Shown one piece after another: positions 1 through 8,985 of a stretch of 64,000 nt of DNA. The translations under genes were made by a program, and so were the position numbers. Numbering within the stretch: the first letter of the stretch is position 1; each line of letters begins with the position of its first letter. The stretch is from Actinomycetales bacterium (GTDB taxonomy: Bacteria > Actinomycetota > Actinomycetes > S36-B12 > UBA5976). The DNA is taken from NCBI GenBank assembly GCA_027484085.1, contig JAIXQF010000004.1, positions 774,162 to 838,161 on the forward strand, in the 5' to 3' direction. The notes under the pieces were generated by a model that had not been told where the DNA came from, ran no database searches, and saw only the letters and a list, made by a program, of their open reading frames with translations.

Positions 1-573
1 GAGCGACCTGTAATCGTTTGCGTTTCAAGAATCATGGCTCGCAAGGGACAAGATGAGTTAATCCGCGCCTTGCCGAAAGTGCATGAAACAACTCCTAACG
101 CCAGCTTAATTATCGTTGGCGATGGCCCGTATCGAAAAGATCTAGAGCGATTAGTAGCGAGGTCTGGTCTTGAGAATTTCGTTCATTTGACCGGAAAGGT
201 AAGCCAAGAAGATTTATCAAAGTGGTACGCCGCCGGAGATGTTTTTGCAATGCCGTGCCGTACCCGCGTCGGCGGCTGGGATGTTGAAGGGCTTGGCATC
301 GTATTCCTAGAAGGATCAGCTACCGGCTTGCCGGTTATTGTGGGGGATTCTGGCGGCGCAACAGATGCAGTCATCCCTGGCGAAACTGGATTTTTAGTTA
401 ACGGCAAAGATACCGATGAGATCGCTGACCGTGTTTCCTACTTACTGAACTATCCACTGGCCGCTAAAGCGATGGGCGAGGCAGGCCGCAATTGGGTTAC
501 CAGCGAATGGACTTGGGATCAGAACTTCAAGAAACTTGATGGCTTGCTGTCTGGCCTAGATTTTGCCGACTAA
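1..573 (+). CDS. pimB: PimB-type alpha-mannosyltransferase, GT4 (5' partial)
   Basis: The frame is open from base 1, so the N-terminal half lies outside the window; the first internal ATG at 34 is not the start. What remains is the C-terminal Rossmann half of a GT-B enzyme: a VSRIMARKGQDELIRALP strand, VGDGPYR, AMPCRTR, and the nucleotide-sugar acid motif with EGLGIVFLEGSATGLPV. This pattern is typical of actinobacterial PimB', which adds the second mannose to phosphatidylinositol mannoside from GDP-mannose at the inner membrane face. Its 3' end overlaps the convergent GT87 gene by 47 bp. A nearby fadD15-like gene, plsC and GT87 gene match the mycobacterial PIM neighbourhood. Confidence 0.85.
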   Translation, partial: ERPVIVCVSRIMARKGQDELIRALPKVHETTPNASLIIVGDGPYRKDLERLVARSGLENFVHLTGKVSQEDLSKWYAAGDVFAMPCRTRVGGWDVEGLGIVFLEGSATGLPVIVGDSGGATDAVIPGETGFLVNGKDTDEIADRVSYLLNYPLAAKAMGEAGRNWVTSEWTWDQNFKKLDGLLSGLDFAD

Positions 574-1705
574 TTTCCTGCATGTTTTTCCAAGCAATAC
601 CTGTTGCCCAAAGCAGTGTAAATATGCGGATGGTGTGGGCAGCAACCGCTACCGCACCTCCTTGTTGCAAGTGAATGTAGAGCCAAGGGTAAACAAGCTG
701 GCCTAGTCCAGTACTTATCAAAATAAGAATGAAAATCTTTCGGAAGTTTTTCTGCGGGTTAAAAGCACACATTGCTAGTAAGCCAAATACCCAGACCATG
801 TACTGCGGGGACAAAACTCGACTTGTGACGATCGAGACCAAAATTGCCAAGAATGCAATGTCGGCAGGATTAGCTTGACTAAGTTTTCCAAAGATTCGCC
901 AGTAAAAGAGGATCCCCAACAACAAGATGCCAATCAACGTGATGACTAGGGACACAACCTGGGTTCCAGAAGATACAACTTCTATGGCACCAAATTGGAA
1001 TGCTGAAGCAACCGAACTGGGACCAGCATTCCAGAGTTGGTAGGGAAGCGCACCGACAGATTCAATTTGTAGGCCACGAGATTTTTGACCTCCGATAAAT
1101 GAAAAACTGTCTTCCCACCAAAGGCTCAATAACAAACTGCCAACGGCAAAGGTTGCTACAAACCACGTCATCACCCTTAGTGCCATGCCTTTGGGCGTTG
1201 CTATTAAAAGTAGTACTGGCCACACCTTGAGTAATGCGCCGATGGCAATTGCTGATCCGAATTTGCGAGACTGACCAACAAAAAGTAACGCAACTACTGC
1301 CGCTAGTGTCACAAACACATCAAATCGACCCAAGATAATTGGTCCAATTACAAGGGGTGCGATCATCCAGATAGTTGCAGGATTCAGGTTGTTTTGCTCT
1401 CGTCCGCGTTGCAGTATGAGCGTAAAGATAGCCAAGTCCGCAACTGCTGCGAGAAAAACAAACCCCACAGTGTTTCCTGCTATTAAATACCCGAGGAGAA
1501 ACACCACAGCAGCTAGTGGCGGATACTGCCACATTGGATCATTTATCGGAAAGTGCGAATCAGCTATGTTGCCAGCCCACCAGTCATACAAGCGAACATC
1601 ACTAAACAAGAACTCAGATCCGGGATAAGCAATTACACCAAAACCTGATAGCAATACCCAAACTCTTGTAGTTGCCCAACCCAAGGTCAAGGGCATTACT
1701 CGCAT
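527..1705 (-). CDS. GT87/DUF2029 polyprenyl-phosphomannose-type glycosyltransferase
   Basis: A 392-residue polytopic protein with about ten hydrophobic segments. An acidic loop after the first segment (FLFSDVRLYDWWAG) is where GT-C enzymes carry the catalytic Asp, and the next loop reads DPMWQYPPLA. The fold and motifs fit GT87, which includes mycobacterial MptC-like enzymes using polyprenyl-phospho-mannose outside the membrane to branch lipomannan. The convergent pimB and the mptA-like gene at 11.2 kb support an envelope mannan role. Acceptor and linkage cannot be read from sequence. Start is ATG at 1705; an in-frame ATG at 1696 is an alternative. Confidence 0.75.
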   Translation of the reverse strand: MRVMPLTLGWATTRVWVLLSGFGVIAYPGSEFLFSDVRLYDWWAGNIADSHFPINDPMWQYPPLAAVVFLLGYLIAGNTVGFVFLAAVADLAIFTLILQRGREQNNLNPATIWMIAPLVIGPIILGRFDVFVTLAAVVALLFVGQSRKFGSAIAIGALLKVWPVLLLIATPKGMALRVMTWFVATFAVGSLLLSLWWEDSFSFIGGQKSRGLQIESVGALPYQLWNAGPSSVASAFQFGAIEVVSSGTQVVSLVITLIGILLLGILFYWRIFGKLSQANPADIAFLAILVSIVTSRVLSPQYMVWVFGLLAMCAFNPQKNFRKIFILILISTGLGQLVYPWLYIHLQQGGAVAVAAHTIRIFTLLWATGIAWKNMQEISRQNLGQTASHQVS

Positions 1706-1739
1706 AGCTATCCGATCTAGTTAAATAATTGCAGCTTGG

Positions 1740-3536
1740 TTAGGAGTAAAGGCCATCAATTACGTTGGCGAAGTCTTGGACGATCAAATGGCGACGGATA
1801 CTCATCTTTGGAGTCAAGTAACCATTATCGATCGTTAAGTCCTCTGGCAAGATCACGAACTTCTTGATTGCTTCGGAATTTGATACCGCTTCATTTGCGA
1901 CATTGACGGCCTTCTGAACTAACTCTCGCACATCTGCATTGTTGACAAGTTCAGTCATGGATGCAGATTCGATGTTGTTAGCAGCCAAAATCTGTGGCAG
2001 CGCATCTTGATCCAAGGTGACCAATGCTCCGATGAACGGCTTGGCGTCTCCGACCACAACACATTGACTGATGATTGGATTAGCGCGAAGTCGATCTTCC
2101 AGAACTGCAGGTGCAACATTCTTTCCACCGGCAGTAACAATAAGTTCTTTCTTGCGACCAGTGATCCGCAGGAAGCCTTCACCGTCAATTTCTCCGATGT
2201 CACCAGTTCGGAACCAGCCATCTGATGTCATAACTTCGGCAGTTGCCGCTTCATTGTTCCAGTAACCAGAAAATACGTGTGGTCCCTTGAGCAAAATTTC
2301 GCCGTCGGATTCGATCCGAACGCCAGTGCCAGGTAGTGGGCGACCAACGGAACCTATCTTCAATGATGTTGGCAGGTTTAACGTACTACCGGCAGTGGTC
2401 TCAGTAAGTCCATAGCCTTCAAGAATGATCAGGCCAATGCCACGGTAGAAATGGCCTAGCCGAGCGCCTAATGCCGCGCCACCTGAGATTGCATGGGTAA
2501 CTCGTCCGCCCATTGCGTGACGTAGTTTGGAATAAACCAATTTGTCGAACAAGCCATGTTGGATTGTTAGGCCTTTTGAGACATGGCCATGATCAAGTGC
2601 TTCACTGTATGCAATTGCCACTGCTGCTGCTCGATCGAAAATCTTTCCCTTAACTGGGCTGGCTTCATGAGCTTTCGCAGCAGAGCCATTGAATACCTTT
2701 TCAAATACTCTCGGCACAGCCAATAGGAATGAAGGCTTAAAGGACCCTAAGTCCTTAAGGAGCGATGCCGGATTAGGGCAGTGACCGATAGTTACTTCAC
2801 CGCGCAGCATTGCAACTTGAATCAAGCGACCGAATACGTGGGCTAGTGGCAAAAAGATAAGGGTGGATGCTTCCGGAACATCGAAAACTTCTGGCACTGC
2901 CTTAACCAAGGTGTCAACCTCGGCGATGAGGTTGCCGTGCGTAACAATGCAACCCTTTGGTCGTCCAGTTGTGCCGGAGGTGTAGATCAAAGTTGCTGGA
3001 TCATTTGGGCCAGCAGCGGATCTGCGAGCCTCCAAGTCGGAGTCGGAGATAGCTGCGCCCTTGGCAGCAAGGTCAGCCAAAACATCATCACCAAAAACAT
3101 ATGAATGTGTCATGTGTGGAACTTGCGCGGCGATTGGGTGGAATGCGTGCGTGGTGCGTTGGGCCTCGAAGAAGGTGGCAACCACATGGGAGTCGGAGAT
3201 GATCCACTCAACTTGCTCTGGAGATGAAGTTTCATAAATCGGAACCGTGACACAGCCGGCGTACCAAATTGCATAGTCAGCCACAGTCCACTCGTATCGA
3301 GTTCGCGACAAAATTGCGATTCGATCTCCAGGTTGTAGCCCATCGGCGATTAAGCCTTTTGCAACTTTTCGTACCTGATCTCTAAACTCAGCGGCAGTAA
3401 TCGTTGACCACTCATCATCAGTTTGAATTGAGATAGAAGGAAAGCTTGGGTTTCGGGTAAACAGATCTTCGATTTGATCTGTCACATTCCCTGCAGACAC
3501 TGGCGGAATGTTGGCCGGTACAGATAACTCGCGCAA
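1740..3536 (-). CDS. fadD15: Long-chain fatty acid-CoA ligase (FadD15-like)
   Basis: About 598 residues of an ANL-superfamily enzyme that activates fatty acids with ATP and CoA. The AMP-binding signature LIYTSGTTGRPKG, the GYGLTET motif, the hinge GWFRTGDIG and the C-terminal GRKKELIVTAGGKNVAP (with the catalytic Lys region) are all present. I chose the TTG at 3536 over the TTG at 3551: the protein then begins LRELSVPA, like mycobacterial FadD15, and a GAGAGG ribosome site (plus 3544-3549) lies 7 nt upstream. It is divergent from plsC, and together they could supply and use acyl chains for PIM or phospholipid synthesis. Confidence 0.88.
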   Translation of the reverse strand: MRELSVPANIPPVSAGNVTDQIEDLFTRNPSFPSISIQTDDEWSTITAAEFRDQVRKVAKGLIADGLQPGDRIAILSRTRYEWTVADYAIWYAGCVTVPIYETSSPEQVEWIISDSHVVATFFEAQRTTHAFHPIAAQVPHMTHSYVFGDDVLADLAAKGAAISDSDLEARRSAAGPNDPATLIYTSGTTGRPKGCIVTHGNLIAEVDTLVKAVPEVFDVPEASTLIFLPLAHVFGRLIQVAMLRGEVTIGHCPNPASLLKDLGSFKPSFLLAVPRVFEKVFNGSAAKAHEASPVKGKIFDRAAAVAIAYSEALDHGHVSKGLTIQHGLFDKLVYSKLRHAMGGRVTHAISGGAALGARLGHFYRGIGLIILEGYGLTETTAGSTLNLPTSLKIGSVGRPLPGTGVRIESDGEILLKGPHVFSGYWNNEAATAEVMTSDGWFRTGDIGEIDGEGFLRITGRKKELIVTAGGKNVAPAVLEDRLRANPIISQCVVVGDAKPFIGALVTLDQDALPQILAANNIESASMTELVNNADVRELVQKAVNVANEAVSNSEAIKKFVILPEDLTIDNGYLTPKMSIRRHLIVQDFANVIDGLYS

Positions 3537-3543
3537 TTTGGCA

Positions 3544-3570
3544 CCTCTCAATAAAAAGCCTTAAGAGAGG
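3544..3570 (-). promoter_or_regulatory. Inverted repeat that can mask the fadD ribosome site
   Basis: On the minus strand CCTCTC (plus 3565-3570) is followed 15 nt later by GAGAGG (plus 3544-3549), which is the likely Shine-Dalgarno of fadD. Pairing of the two would occlude it. The stem is short and the loop long, so function is uncertain. Confidence 0.3.
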
Positions 3571-3657
3571 GTAACCCAGGAATTCAATTTTCAGCCGCGA
3601 AACCCAGAAAAGTTACCATTTACCAGGTCGGAGATTGCTGATCCGCCCTGCGTTGGT

Positions 3658-3663
3658 TACCGT
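3658..3663 (+). promoter_or_regulatory. Leaderless-type -10 box of plsC
   Basis: TACCGT followed by 7 nt and the GTG at 3671. This spacing would start the transcript at or next to the start codon and supports the internal GTG over the upstream TTG at 3635. Confidence 0.45.
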
Positions 3664-3670
3664 AAGGGTT

Positions 3671-4363
3671 GTGTCTGATCGCGATAACTTTTACAAGTTT
3701 CTCAAGAAGATTGCCATTGGCCCGGCAATTGAGGTTGCGTTCCATCCATGGGTTGAGGGACTTGAGAATATTCCAGATACCGGACCGGCAATTTTGGCAA
3801 GTAACCACCTGTCTTTCTCTGATTCAATTTTTCTACCAATCGCAGTTCCGAGAAAAATCACATTCATGGCCAAGAGCGAGTATTTCGAAGGTAGTGGAAT
3901 CCGCGGTAAGGCCACTGCTGCATTCTTTCGAGGTGCAGGACAGGTTCCCGTGGACCGTACCGGAGGTAATGCGGGGACTGCAGCAATAAGTACTGGAGTT
4001 CGACTTCTTGGGGAAGGCCACCTGTTAGGTATTTATCCCGAAGGTACTCGCTCGTCGGATGGGCGCCTATATCGAGGAAAGACTGGCGTAGCTCGCATGG
4101 CTCTTGAGGCCCGAGTCCCAGTGATTCCAGTGGCCATGATCAATACCGAGATGGTGCAACCAATCGGAAAGACGCGACCTAACTTTGGTGTCGAGGTTGG
4201 CATTCGAATTGGTGAGCCATTAGATTTCTCGCGCTATTACGGAATGGAAGATGATCGGTTTGTTTTGCGTTCACTAACCGATGAAATTATGTATCGAATT
4301 ATGGACTTATCCGGTCAAGAATATGTCGATAAATACGCATCGCGCTCAAAGCGCTCAACATAA
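3671..4363 (+). CDS. plsC: 1-acyl-sn-glycerol-3-phosphate acyltransferase family protein
   Basis: A 230-residue acyltransferase that would move an acyl chain from acyl-CoA or acyl-ACP onto lysophosphatidate or a mannosylated acceptor at the membrane. The four PlsC blocks are visible: NHLSFSDS (H-x4-D catalytic), GQVPVDRTGG, YPEGTRSSDGRLYRGKTG and VIPVAMINT. The frame extends to a TTG at 3635, but the GTG at 3671 gives an N-terminus (MSDRDNFYKFLKKIAIGPA) that aligns with mycobacterial Rv2182c-type proteins. It is divergent from fadD. Acceptor specificity is unknown. Confidence 0.87.
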   Translation: MSDRDNFYKFLKKIAIGPAIEVAFHPWVEGLENIPDTGPAILASNHLSFSDSIFLPIAVPRKITFMAKSEYFEGSGIRGKATAAFFRGAGQVPVDRTGGNAGTAAISTGVRLLGEGHLLGIYPEGTRSSDGRLYRGKTGVARMALEARVPVIPVAMINTEMVQPIGKTRPNFGVEVGIRIGEPLDFSRYYGMEDDRFVLRSLTDEIMYRIMDLSGQEYVDKYASRSKRST

Positions 4364-4371
4364 AGCTTCGG

Positions 4372-5592
4372 TTAATGATTTAGCGGCAAGCCTTTTGGCT
4401 GCTTGATTTCAGCAAGAAGTTCATCAAACCACGGCTGCTCGGTATTGAATGGCTTAGCTCCCGCAACTCGATCAAATTCACAAGCCCGAATTACATTAGT
4501 TTGATCTTCGTCCTGTCCAACTAGGCCACTAACTCCAGTTAGGGCACTTGCCACGGCAACGACGGCACAGGCTTTGATTAGTTCACGATCCTTTGCATTT
4601 GCCGGAGCCGAACGTGAGAAGTAGCCACTCTTTTGCACTAAAACTTTTTCCGCGCCGATCATTGGTGCAAACTGATCTGCAAACCACGCACCAGGGTTAA
4701 TCTTGTCGATCTTTACGTGCCCAAATGGATCAAGTGGAACATCTTCACCGCGTTGCTTCATTTCGGCCACGATGGAATCAACGCCAGCACCTTCGGAAAG
4801 AAAAATATTTACGTTTCCAACTTCATTCATTACGGAAGAAAGTCGACTAGCTTCTTCAGCTAAATCTAACTGCAGTTCGGGGATGTACACCGCATGAACT
4901 TCTCGATTTTGTCGAGCCACTCCAAGGTCGGGCAGCCAGGTGATGTCATCGAGCAATTTGCGATAAGCAACAGCAGTAGCAGCGGTTAACCAGCCACAGT
5001 GCCGTCCCATTACTTCATGAACAATTAGCATTTTTTGGTTTGAACTATGTTCGGAAACTATGTTGCTGAAATGACGTGCGCCTTCATCGGCAGCAGTCCA
5101 AGCTCCAAGGGATTGTGCAATTGGGTAGACATCGTTATCAATTGTTTTGGGTAGGCCAACTACACCAAGACCGTAGTTGTTCGTTGCTAGGAACGCAGCA
5201 AGATCAGCAGCTGCAGTATTAGTGTCATCCCCACCAATGGTGTGCAGAACATCAACACCGTCGGCAATCAATTGATCGGCAGCTACTTGCTGTGGGTCTT
5301 GACCAGGGGAGACTAAACCACGCTTTACGCAATCTTCAACGTTTGTGAGTTTCACTCGAGAGTTGCCAATCGGACTGCCGCCAAACCCTTGTAATAGGTG
5401 GGCTTGGCTGCGAATCGATGGCGTGATAGTGATTGAATCCCCGAGCAATAACCCTCGGTACCCGTTGCGGTAAGCGATTATTTCAACATCGGGTGCAACT
5501 TTTGTGTATTCCTCAATAAGCGCACCAACTGCGGAAGATAAACACGGCGCTAGGCCACCTGCGGTGAGGAGTGCGACTTTTTTGATGGCCAT
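4372..5592 (-). CDS. pfp: PPi-dependent 6-phosphofructokinase
   Basis: A 406-residue group A phosphofructokinase, phosphorylating fructose 6-phosphate in the cytosol. The phosphoryl-donor loop reads GGDDTN (residues 120-125), with Asp where ATP enzymes have Gly, and the catalytic loop is PKTIDND (148-154), with Lys where ATP enzymes usually have Gly. These two changes are the accepted marks of pyrophosphate use, and make the step reversible. HEVMGRHCGW further on is the usual substrate block. No other PFK is visible in this window. The ATG start follows a TAGAAT box by 6 nt. Confidence 0.85.
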   Translation of the reverse strand: MAIKKVALLTAGGLAPCLSSAVGALIEEYTKVAPDVEIIAYRNGYRGLLLGDSITITPSIRSQAHLLQGFGGSPIGNSRVKLTNVEDCVKRGLVSPGQDPQQVAADQLIADGVDVLHTIGGDDTNTAAADLAAFLATNNYGLGVVGLPKTIDNDVYPIAQSLGAWTAADEGARHFSNIVSEHSSNQKMLIVHEVMGRHCGWLTAATAVAYRKLLDDITWLPDLGVARQNREVHAVYIPELQLDLAEEASRLSSVMNEVGNVNIFLSEGAGVDSIVAEMKQRGEDVPLDPFGHVKIDKINPGAWFADQFAPMIGAEKVLVQKSGYFSRSAPANAKDRELIKACAVVAVASALTGVSGLVGQDEDQTNVIRACEFDRVAGAKPFNTEQPWFDELLAEIKQPKGLPLNH

Positions 5593-5598
5593 ATCGCA

Positions 5599-5604
5599 AT
5601 TCTA
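5599..5604 (-). promoter_or_regulatory. Leaderless-type -10 box of the PFK gene
   Basis: TAGAAT on the minus strand, 6 nt before the ATG at 5592. No convincing -35 and no Shine-Dalgarno are seen. Confidence 0.5.
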
Positions 5605-5662
5605 GTCGCGGGTCGCATACCGAATGGGATTTGCAGATTTAGTGAACCACGATATTCGCGAC

Positions 5663-5668
5663 TAATCT
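5663..5668 (+). promoter_or_regulatory. Leaderless-type -10 box of aroG
   Basis: TAATCT, 6 nt before the GTG at 5675. A weak TTAGTG lies 18 bp upstream as a possible -35. Confidence 0.5.
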
Positions 5669-5674
5669 AGGGAT

Positions 5675-7003
5675 GTGAGTGAAATTTCATGGCCTAATCT
5701 GCCAGCAGCCCAGCAACCAGTATGGCCATCGCCTGAAGCCTTAGTTGAAGCCCAAAAAGTATTAGCTGCCTTGCCGCCGCTCGTTTTTGCCGGTGAATGC
5801 GATGAACTCATGTCCAAACTGAGCGATGCAACAAATGGCGATGCATTCGTATTGATGGGTGGCGACTGCGCGGAGACATTTGCTGCCAATACTGCAGATT
5901 CGATTCGCGCCAGACTCAAAACTGTTCTCCAAATGGCGATTGTTTTGTCTTACGGTGCTTCAATGCCTGTAGTAAAGATTGGCCGCATTGCTGGACAGTA
6001 CGGCAAGCCAAGAAGCTCAGCTGAAGAAACGATAGATGGAGTTTCACTGCCGTCCTACCGCGGCGATGCCGTTAACGGACTTGAGTTCACAAAAGAGTCT
6101 CGCCAGCCAGACCCAATGCGATTGGTACAGACTTACCACGCGAGTGCTGCCGCATTGAATCTAGTGCGCGCATTCACTCAAGGCGGATACGCAGATTTAC
6201 GTGAAGTCCATTCCTGGAACCAAGATTTTGTAAGTGAATCAACACCTGGCAAGCGCTACGAAGAAATGGCAGAAGAAATTGATCGCGCCCTTTCATTCAT
6301 GACTGCCTGCGGCGCAGATCCCGAAGAGTTCAAACGTGCTGATTTTTACGCAAGTCATGAAGCGCTCTTACTTGATTACGAAAAAGCTTTAACTCGCGTA
6401 GATTCCAGAACTGGAAATCTTTATGACGTATCGGGTCACTTTGTTTGGGTTGGTGAAAGAACTCGGGAACTTGAAGGTGCCCACATCGACTTTGTTTCAA
6501 AAATCAAGAATCCAATTGGCGTAAAGATTGGTCCAAAGACTTCGGAAGCTGACATCTTGGGGCTTCTTGAAAAGTTGAATCCAGAAAAGATTGCTGGTCG
6601 ACTTATGTTCATTACTCGAATGGGCGCAGGCAACATTAGAGAAGTGTTGCCAAAGTTGGTTGCAGCAGTGCAGGCCACAGACCATCCCGTTCTATGGGTT
6701 TGCGATCCAATGCATGGCAACACCAAGGAAGCGGCTTCCGGCCACAAGACTCGCTTGCTAGATGACGTTATTGATGAAGTGCGCGGATTCTTTGAAGTCC
6801 ACAAGTCACTCGGAACTCACCCAGGTGGAATTCACATTGAATTAACAGGCGATGATGTTACGGAATGTCTTGGTGGCATTGGGGGAGTAAGCGAAACTGA
6901 CTTGCCGTTTCGATACGAAACAGCATGCGACCCTCGGCTTAACCGCATCCAAAGTTTAGATCTGGCATTCCAAGTCGCCGATATGTTGCGAGATCGAAAG
7001 TAG
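5675..7003 (+). CDS. aroG: 3-deoxy-D-arabino-heptulosonate 7-phosphate synthase, class II
   Basis: 442 residues. It condenses phosphoenolpyruvate and erythrose 4-phosphate, the first step of the shikimate pathway. Class II marks are GGDCAE (62-67, with the metal-binding Cys65), KIGRIAGQYGKPRSS (101-115), the SRQPDP/TYHASAA block, WVGERTRELEGAH, and the C-terminal DPMHGNT and ELTGDDVTECLGG. Start is GTG at 5675. It is divergent from the PFK gene and convergent with the PASTA kinase (6-bp gap), the same aroG-pknL pairing seen in mycobacteria. Feedback properties cannot be told from sequence. Confidence 0.95.
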   Translation: MSEISWPNLPAAQQPVWPSPEALVEAQKVLAALPPLVFAGECDELMSKLSDATNGDAFVLMGGDCAETFAANTADSIRARLKTVLQMAIVLSYGASMPVVKIGRIAGQYGKPRSSAEETIDGVSLPSYRGDAVNGLEFTKESRQPDPMRLVQTYHASAAALNLVRAFTQGGYADLREVHSWNQDFVSESTPGKRYEEMAEEIDRALSFMTACGADPEEFKRADFYASHEALLLDYEKALTRVDSRTGNLYDVSGHFVWVGERTRELEGAHIDFVSKIKNPIGVKIGPKTSEADILGLLEKLNPEKIAGRLMFITRMGAGNIREVLPKLVAAVQATDHPVLWVCDPMHGNTKEAASGHKTRLLDDVIDEVRGFFEVHKSLGTHPGGIHIELTGDDVTECLGGIGGVSETDLPFRYETACDPRLNRIQSLDLAFQVADMLRDRK

Positions 7004-7009
7004 TCTTCG

Positions 7010-8905
7010 CTACACAATTTCTATTGTGATTAAGGACCCCTTGGGCGCCTTAGATCCAGCTCCTGGTTTTTGCGAATAGACCTTATTCAAGATCGCGATA
7101 GACAACTTGTTCACTGCCTTGACCTGGAAACCTGCTGCCTCCAAAGTTGAAGTAGCAGTTGATGTACTCATTCCAACCACATTTGGAACATCTACAAGTG
7201 GCGGACCTTTACTTACGATTACGTTGATTACAGTTCCCTTAGGGACAGTGGTTCCGGGTGCTGGATCGGTAGAAAGAATTGTTCCGGCCACACTGTCATC
7301 AAAATCTTCCTGAATCGTCTTGGCAGTAAGTCCAAGCGCAGTCAAAGCTGTAGTTGCATCTGTGATCAAAGTTCCAACAATTGGGGGAACGTCAACAGGA
7401 GCGGGGCCCTTAGAAACCAAGATCGTGACGGGAGTCTCTCGTTTGACTGAGGTGCCAGCTATCGGATCTGTGCCAACGACTTTTCCAACCGGAATCAATT
7501 CGTCGAAAACTTCCTTGTTTCCAGAGATCACCAAAGTTAAATCTTCAAGCAAGGAAGCTGCATCCGCAGGATCTTTTCCAGGCAAGTCGGACGGGATTAA
7601 ATATCTTTCTTGACCTTTTGAAACAATCAAGGTCACGGCATTGCCCTTGCGCGCTTTCTCGCCGCTTGCCGGATCTGTTCTAATGATGGATCCAACTGGA
7701 ATGTCTTCCGAAAACTCTTCAACTACTTCCACACCAAGTTCTAGCGGCGCCAAAATCATGGCGGCTTCATCTACTGTCAAGGCAGCAACAGGTGGCACAA
7801 CTTCGTAACTGCCAGCGAATTGATACCAGGCGCCACCACCGACAACTAGCGCCAGCAGTAAAAGTATCGGAGCTAGTTTTCCTCGTATCCCTTTGCGCAC
7901 ATTTGGGCTTTGGATTTCACTTGCACCAGTGCCCACGTTGCGCTCTTGAGCTCGCCTTGGCTGGTTTACTTCACCCTGAAAAGCAAGAGGTGATGCAGGA
8001 ATGATTTGAGTATTTTGCAGGGAAATGGCAGTAGTCAAAGCTTCGGCTCGCGGAACTGCTGAAATTGCTCGGATCACCGCATCGCGAAATTCGCGGGCGC
8101 TTTGAATCCGGTCGGCTGCCGACTTTCTCGTGGCAGCAAGAACTATGTGATCTACAGCTGGTGGAACATCCGGCTGGATTGAGCTGGGTGCGGACACTTC
8201 ACTATTAACGTGCTGATATGCGACTTCAAGTGGCGAGGATCCAGTAAATGGAACTAGCCCGGTAACCATTTCGTACAACAAAATGCCGCAGGAGTAAACA
8301 TCTGACCTTTGGTCCACTGCAAGTTGTTGGACCTGTTCAGGGGACAGGTAAGCCATAGTGCCGAGTAAGACGGCGCCAGTGGAATCACTTACAGGAGTGG
8401 CACTAATCACGCGAGCTAATCCGAAGTCAGTTACCTTTACGTGGCCATCATTTGTGATAAGAACATTTTCCGGCTTTATGTCGCGATGAACGAATCCAGC
8501 ATCATGAGCAGAACTAAGACCTGCTAACACTGAGCTAATGATTTCTAGGGCATGAGCACTAGTAAAAGGACCAGATTGGGCCATGATTTCGCGGATTGTT
8601 CGGCCCTGAACAAACTCCATGACTAGAAATGGGAAGCCTTCACTAATTCCTTGATCGTGAACGGCCACTACATTCGGATGGGTAAGGGCGGCGGTTGCCC
8701 GCGCTTCTTGGGTAAACCGTTCAACAAAACCTGGATCGTTAGCCAGAACTCCGCCAAGAACCTTTAGGGCAACAGCTCGTCCTAGTCGAAGATCGGTTCC
8801 TCGGTACACAGTGGCCATTCCGCCACGGGCAATTAGCTCATCGACGCTATATCGCTGCTCCAAAACTTTCCCCAATAACGGGTCTTGGTTTGGAAAATCA
8901 TTCAC
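7010..8905 (-). CDS. pknL: Membrane Ser/Thr protein kinase with four PASTA repeats (PknL-like)
   Basis: 631 residues in the order kinase, linker, one membrane segment, four PASTA domains. The kinase has the ATP Lys48 (VALKVL), HRDIKPEN (140-147), DFG (160-162) and a TGAVLLGTMAYLSPE activation segment. The membrane helix is at about 344-360. The outer part has four repeats of about 65 residues, each with DPxxG and IVSKG-like ends, which in this family bind peptidoglycan or muropeptides. Position beside aroG and near mptA points to PknL rather than PknB, and no pbpA/rodA partners are nearby. Targets probably include envelope or division proteins, by family knowledge only. Confidence 0.88.
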   Translation of the reverse strand: MNDFPNQDPLLGKVLEQRYSVDELIARGGMATVYRGTDLRLGRAVALKVLGGVLANDPGFVERFTQEARATAALTHPNVVAVHDQGISEGFPFLVMEFVQGRTIREIMAQSGPFTSAHALEIISSVLAGLSSAHDAGFVHRDIKPENVLITNDGHVKVTDFGLARVISATPVSDSTGAVLLGTMAYLSPEQVQQLAVDQRSDVYSCGILLYEMVTGLVPFTGSSPLEVAYQHVNSEVSAPSSIQPDVPPAVDHIVLAATRKSAADRIQSAREFRDAVIRAISAVPRAEALTTAISLQNTQIIPASPLAFQGEVNQPRRAQERNVGTGASEIQSPNVRKGIRGKLAPILLLLALVVGGGAWYQFAGSYEVVPPVAALTVDEAAMILAPLELGVEVVEEFSEDIPVGSIIRTDPASGEKARKGNAVTLIVSKGQERYLIPSDLPGKDPADAASLLEDLTLVISGNKEVFDELIPVGKVVGTDPIAGTSVKRETPVTILVSKGPAPVDVPPIVGTLITDATTALTALGLTAKTIQEDFDDSVAGTILSTDPAPGTTVPKGTVINVIVSKGPPLVDVPNVVGMSTSTATSTLEAAGFQVKAVNKLSIAILNKVYSQKPGAGSKAPKGSLITIEIV

Positions 8906-8911
8906 TGGTTC

Positions 8912-8917
8912 ATTCTA
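8912..8917 (-). promoter_or_regulatory. Leaderless-type -10 box of pknL
   Basis: TAGAAT on the minus strand, 6 nt before the GTG at 8905. Confidence 0.5.
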
Positions 8918-8956
8918 GATGCCGTCGCGAAAACTCGTCTCTGCGCCACGACAGGG

Positions 8957-8962
8957 TAGATT
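8957..8962 (+). promoter_or_regulatory. Possible -10 box of crtYc-crtYd
   Basis: TAGATT placed so that transcription would begin near 8969, leaving a short leader with the AGGAAGAGG ribosome site. Only the hexamer and its position support it. Confidence 0.3.
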
Positions 8963-8985
8963 TGGTTTCAACAGGAAGAGGCCCA

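Noticed and set aside
3635-3670. Upstream TTG start for plsC
   Set aside because: The ribosome-like GGAG is only 1 nt from the TTG, and the extra 12 residues are not seen in related proteins; the GTG at 3671 fits better.
7107-7613. Two plus-strand open frames antisense to the PASTA part of pknL
   Set aside because: Both are shadows of the PASTA repeats; composition is Thr/Val-rich without any family motif, and pknL is clearly coding across the region.
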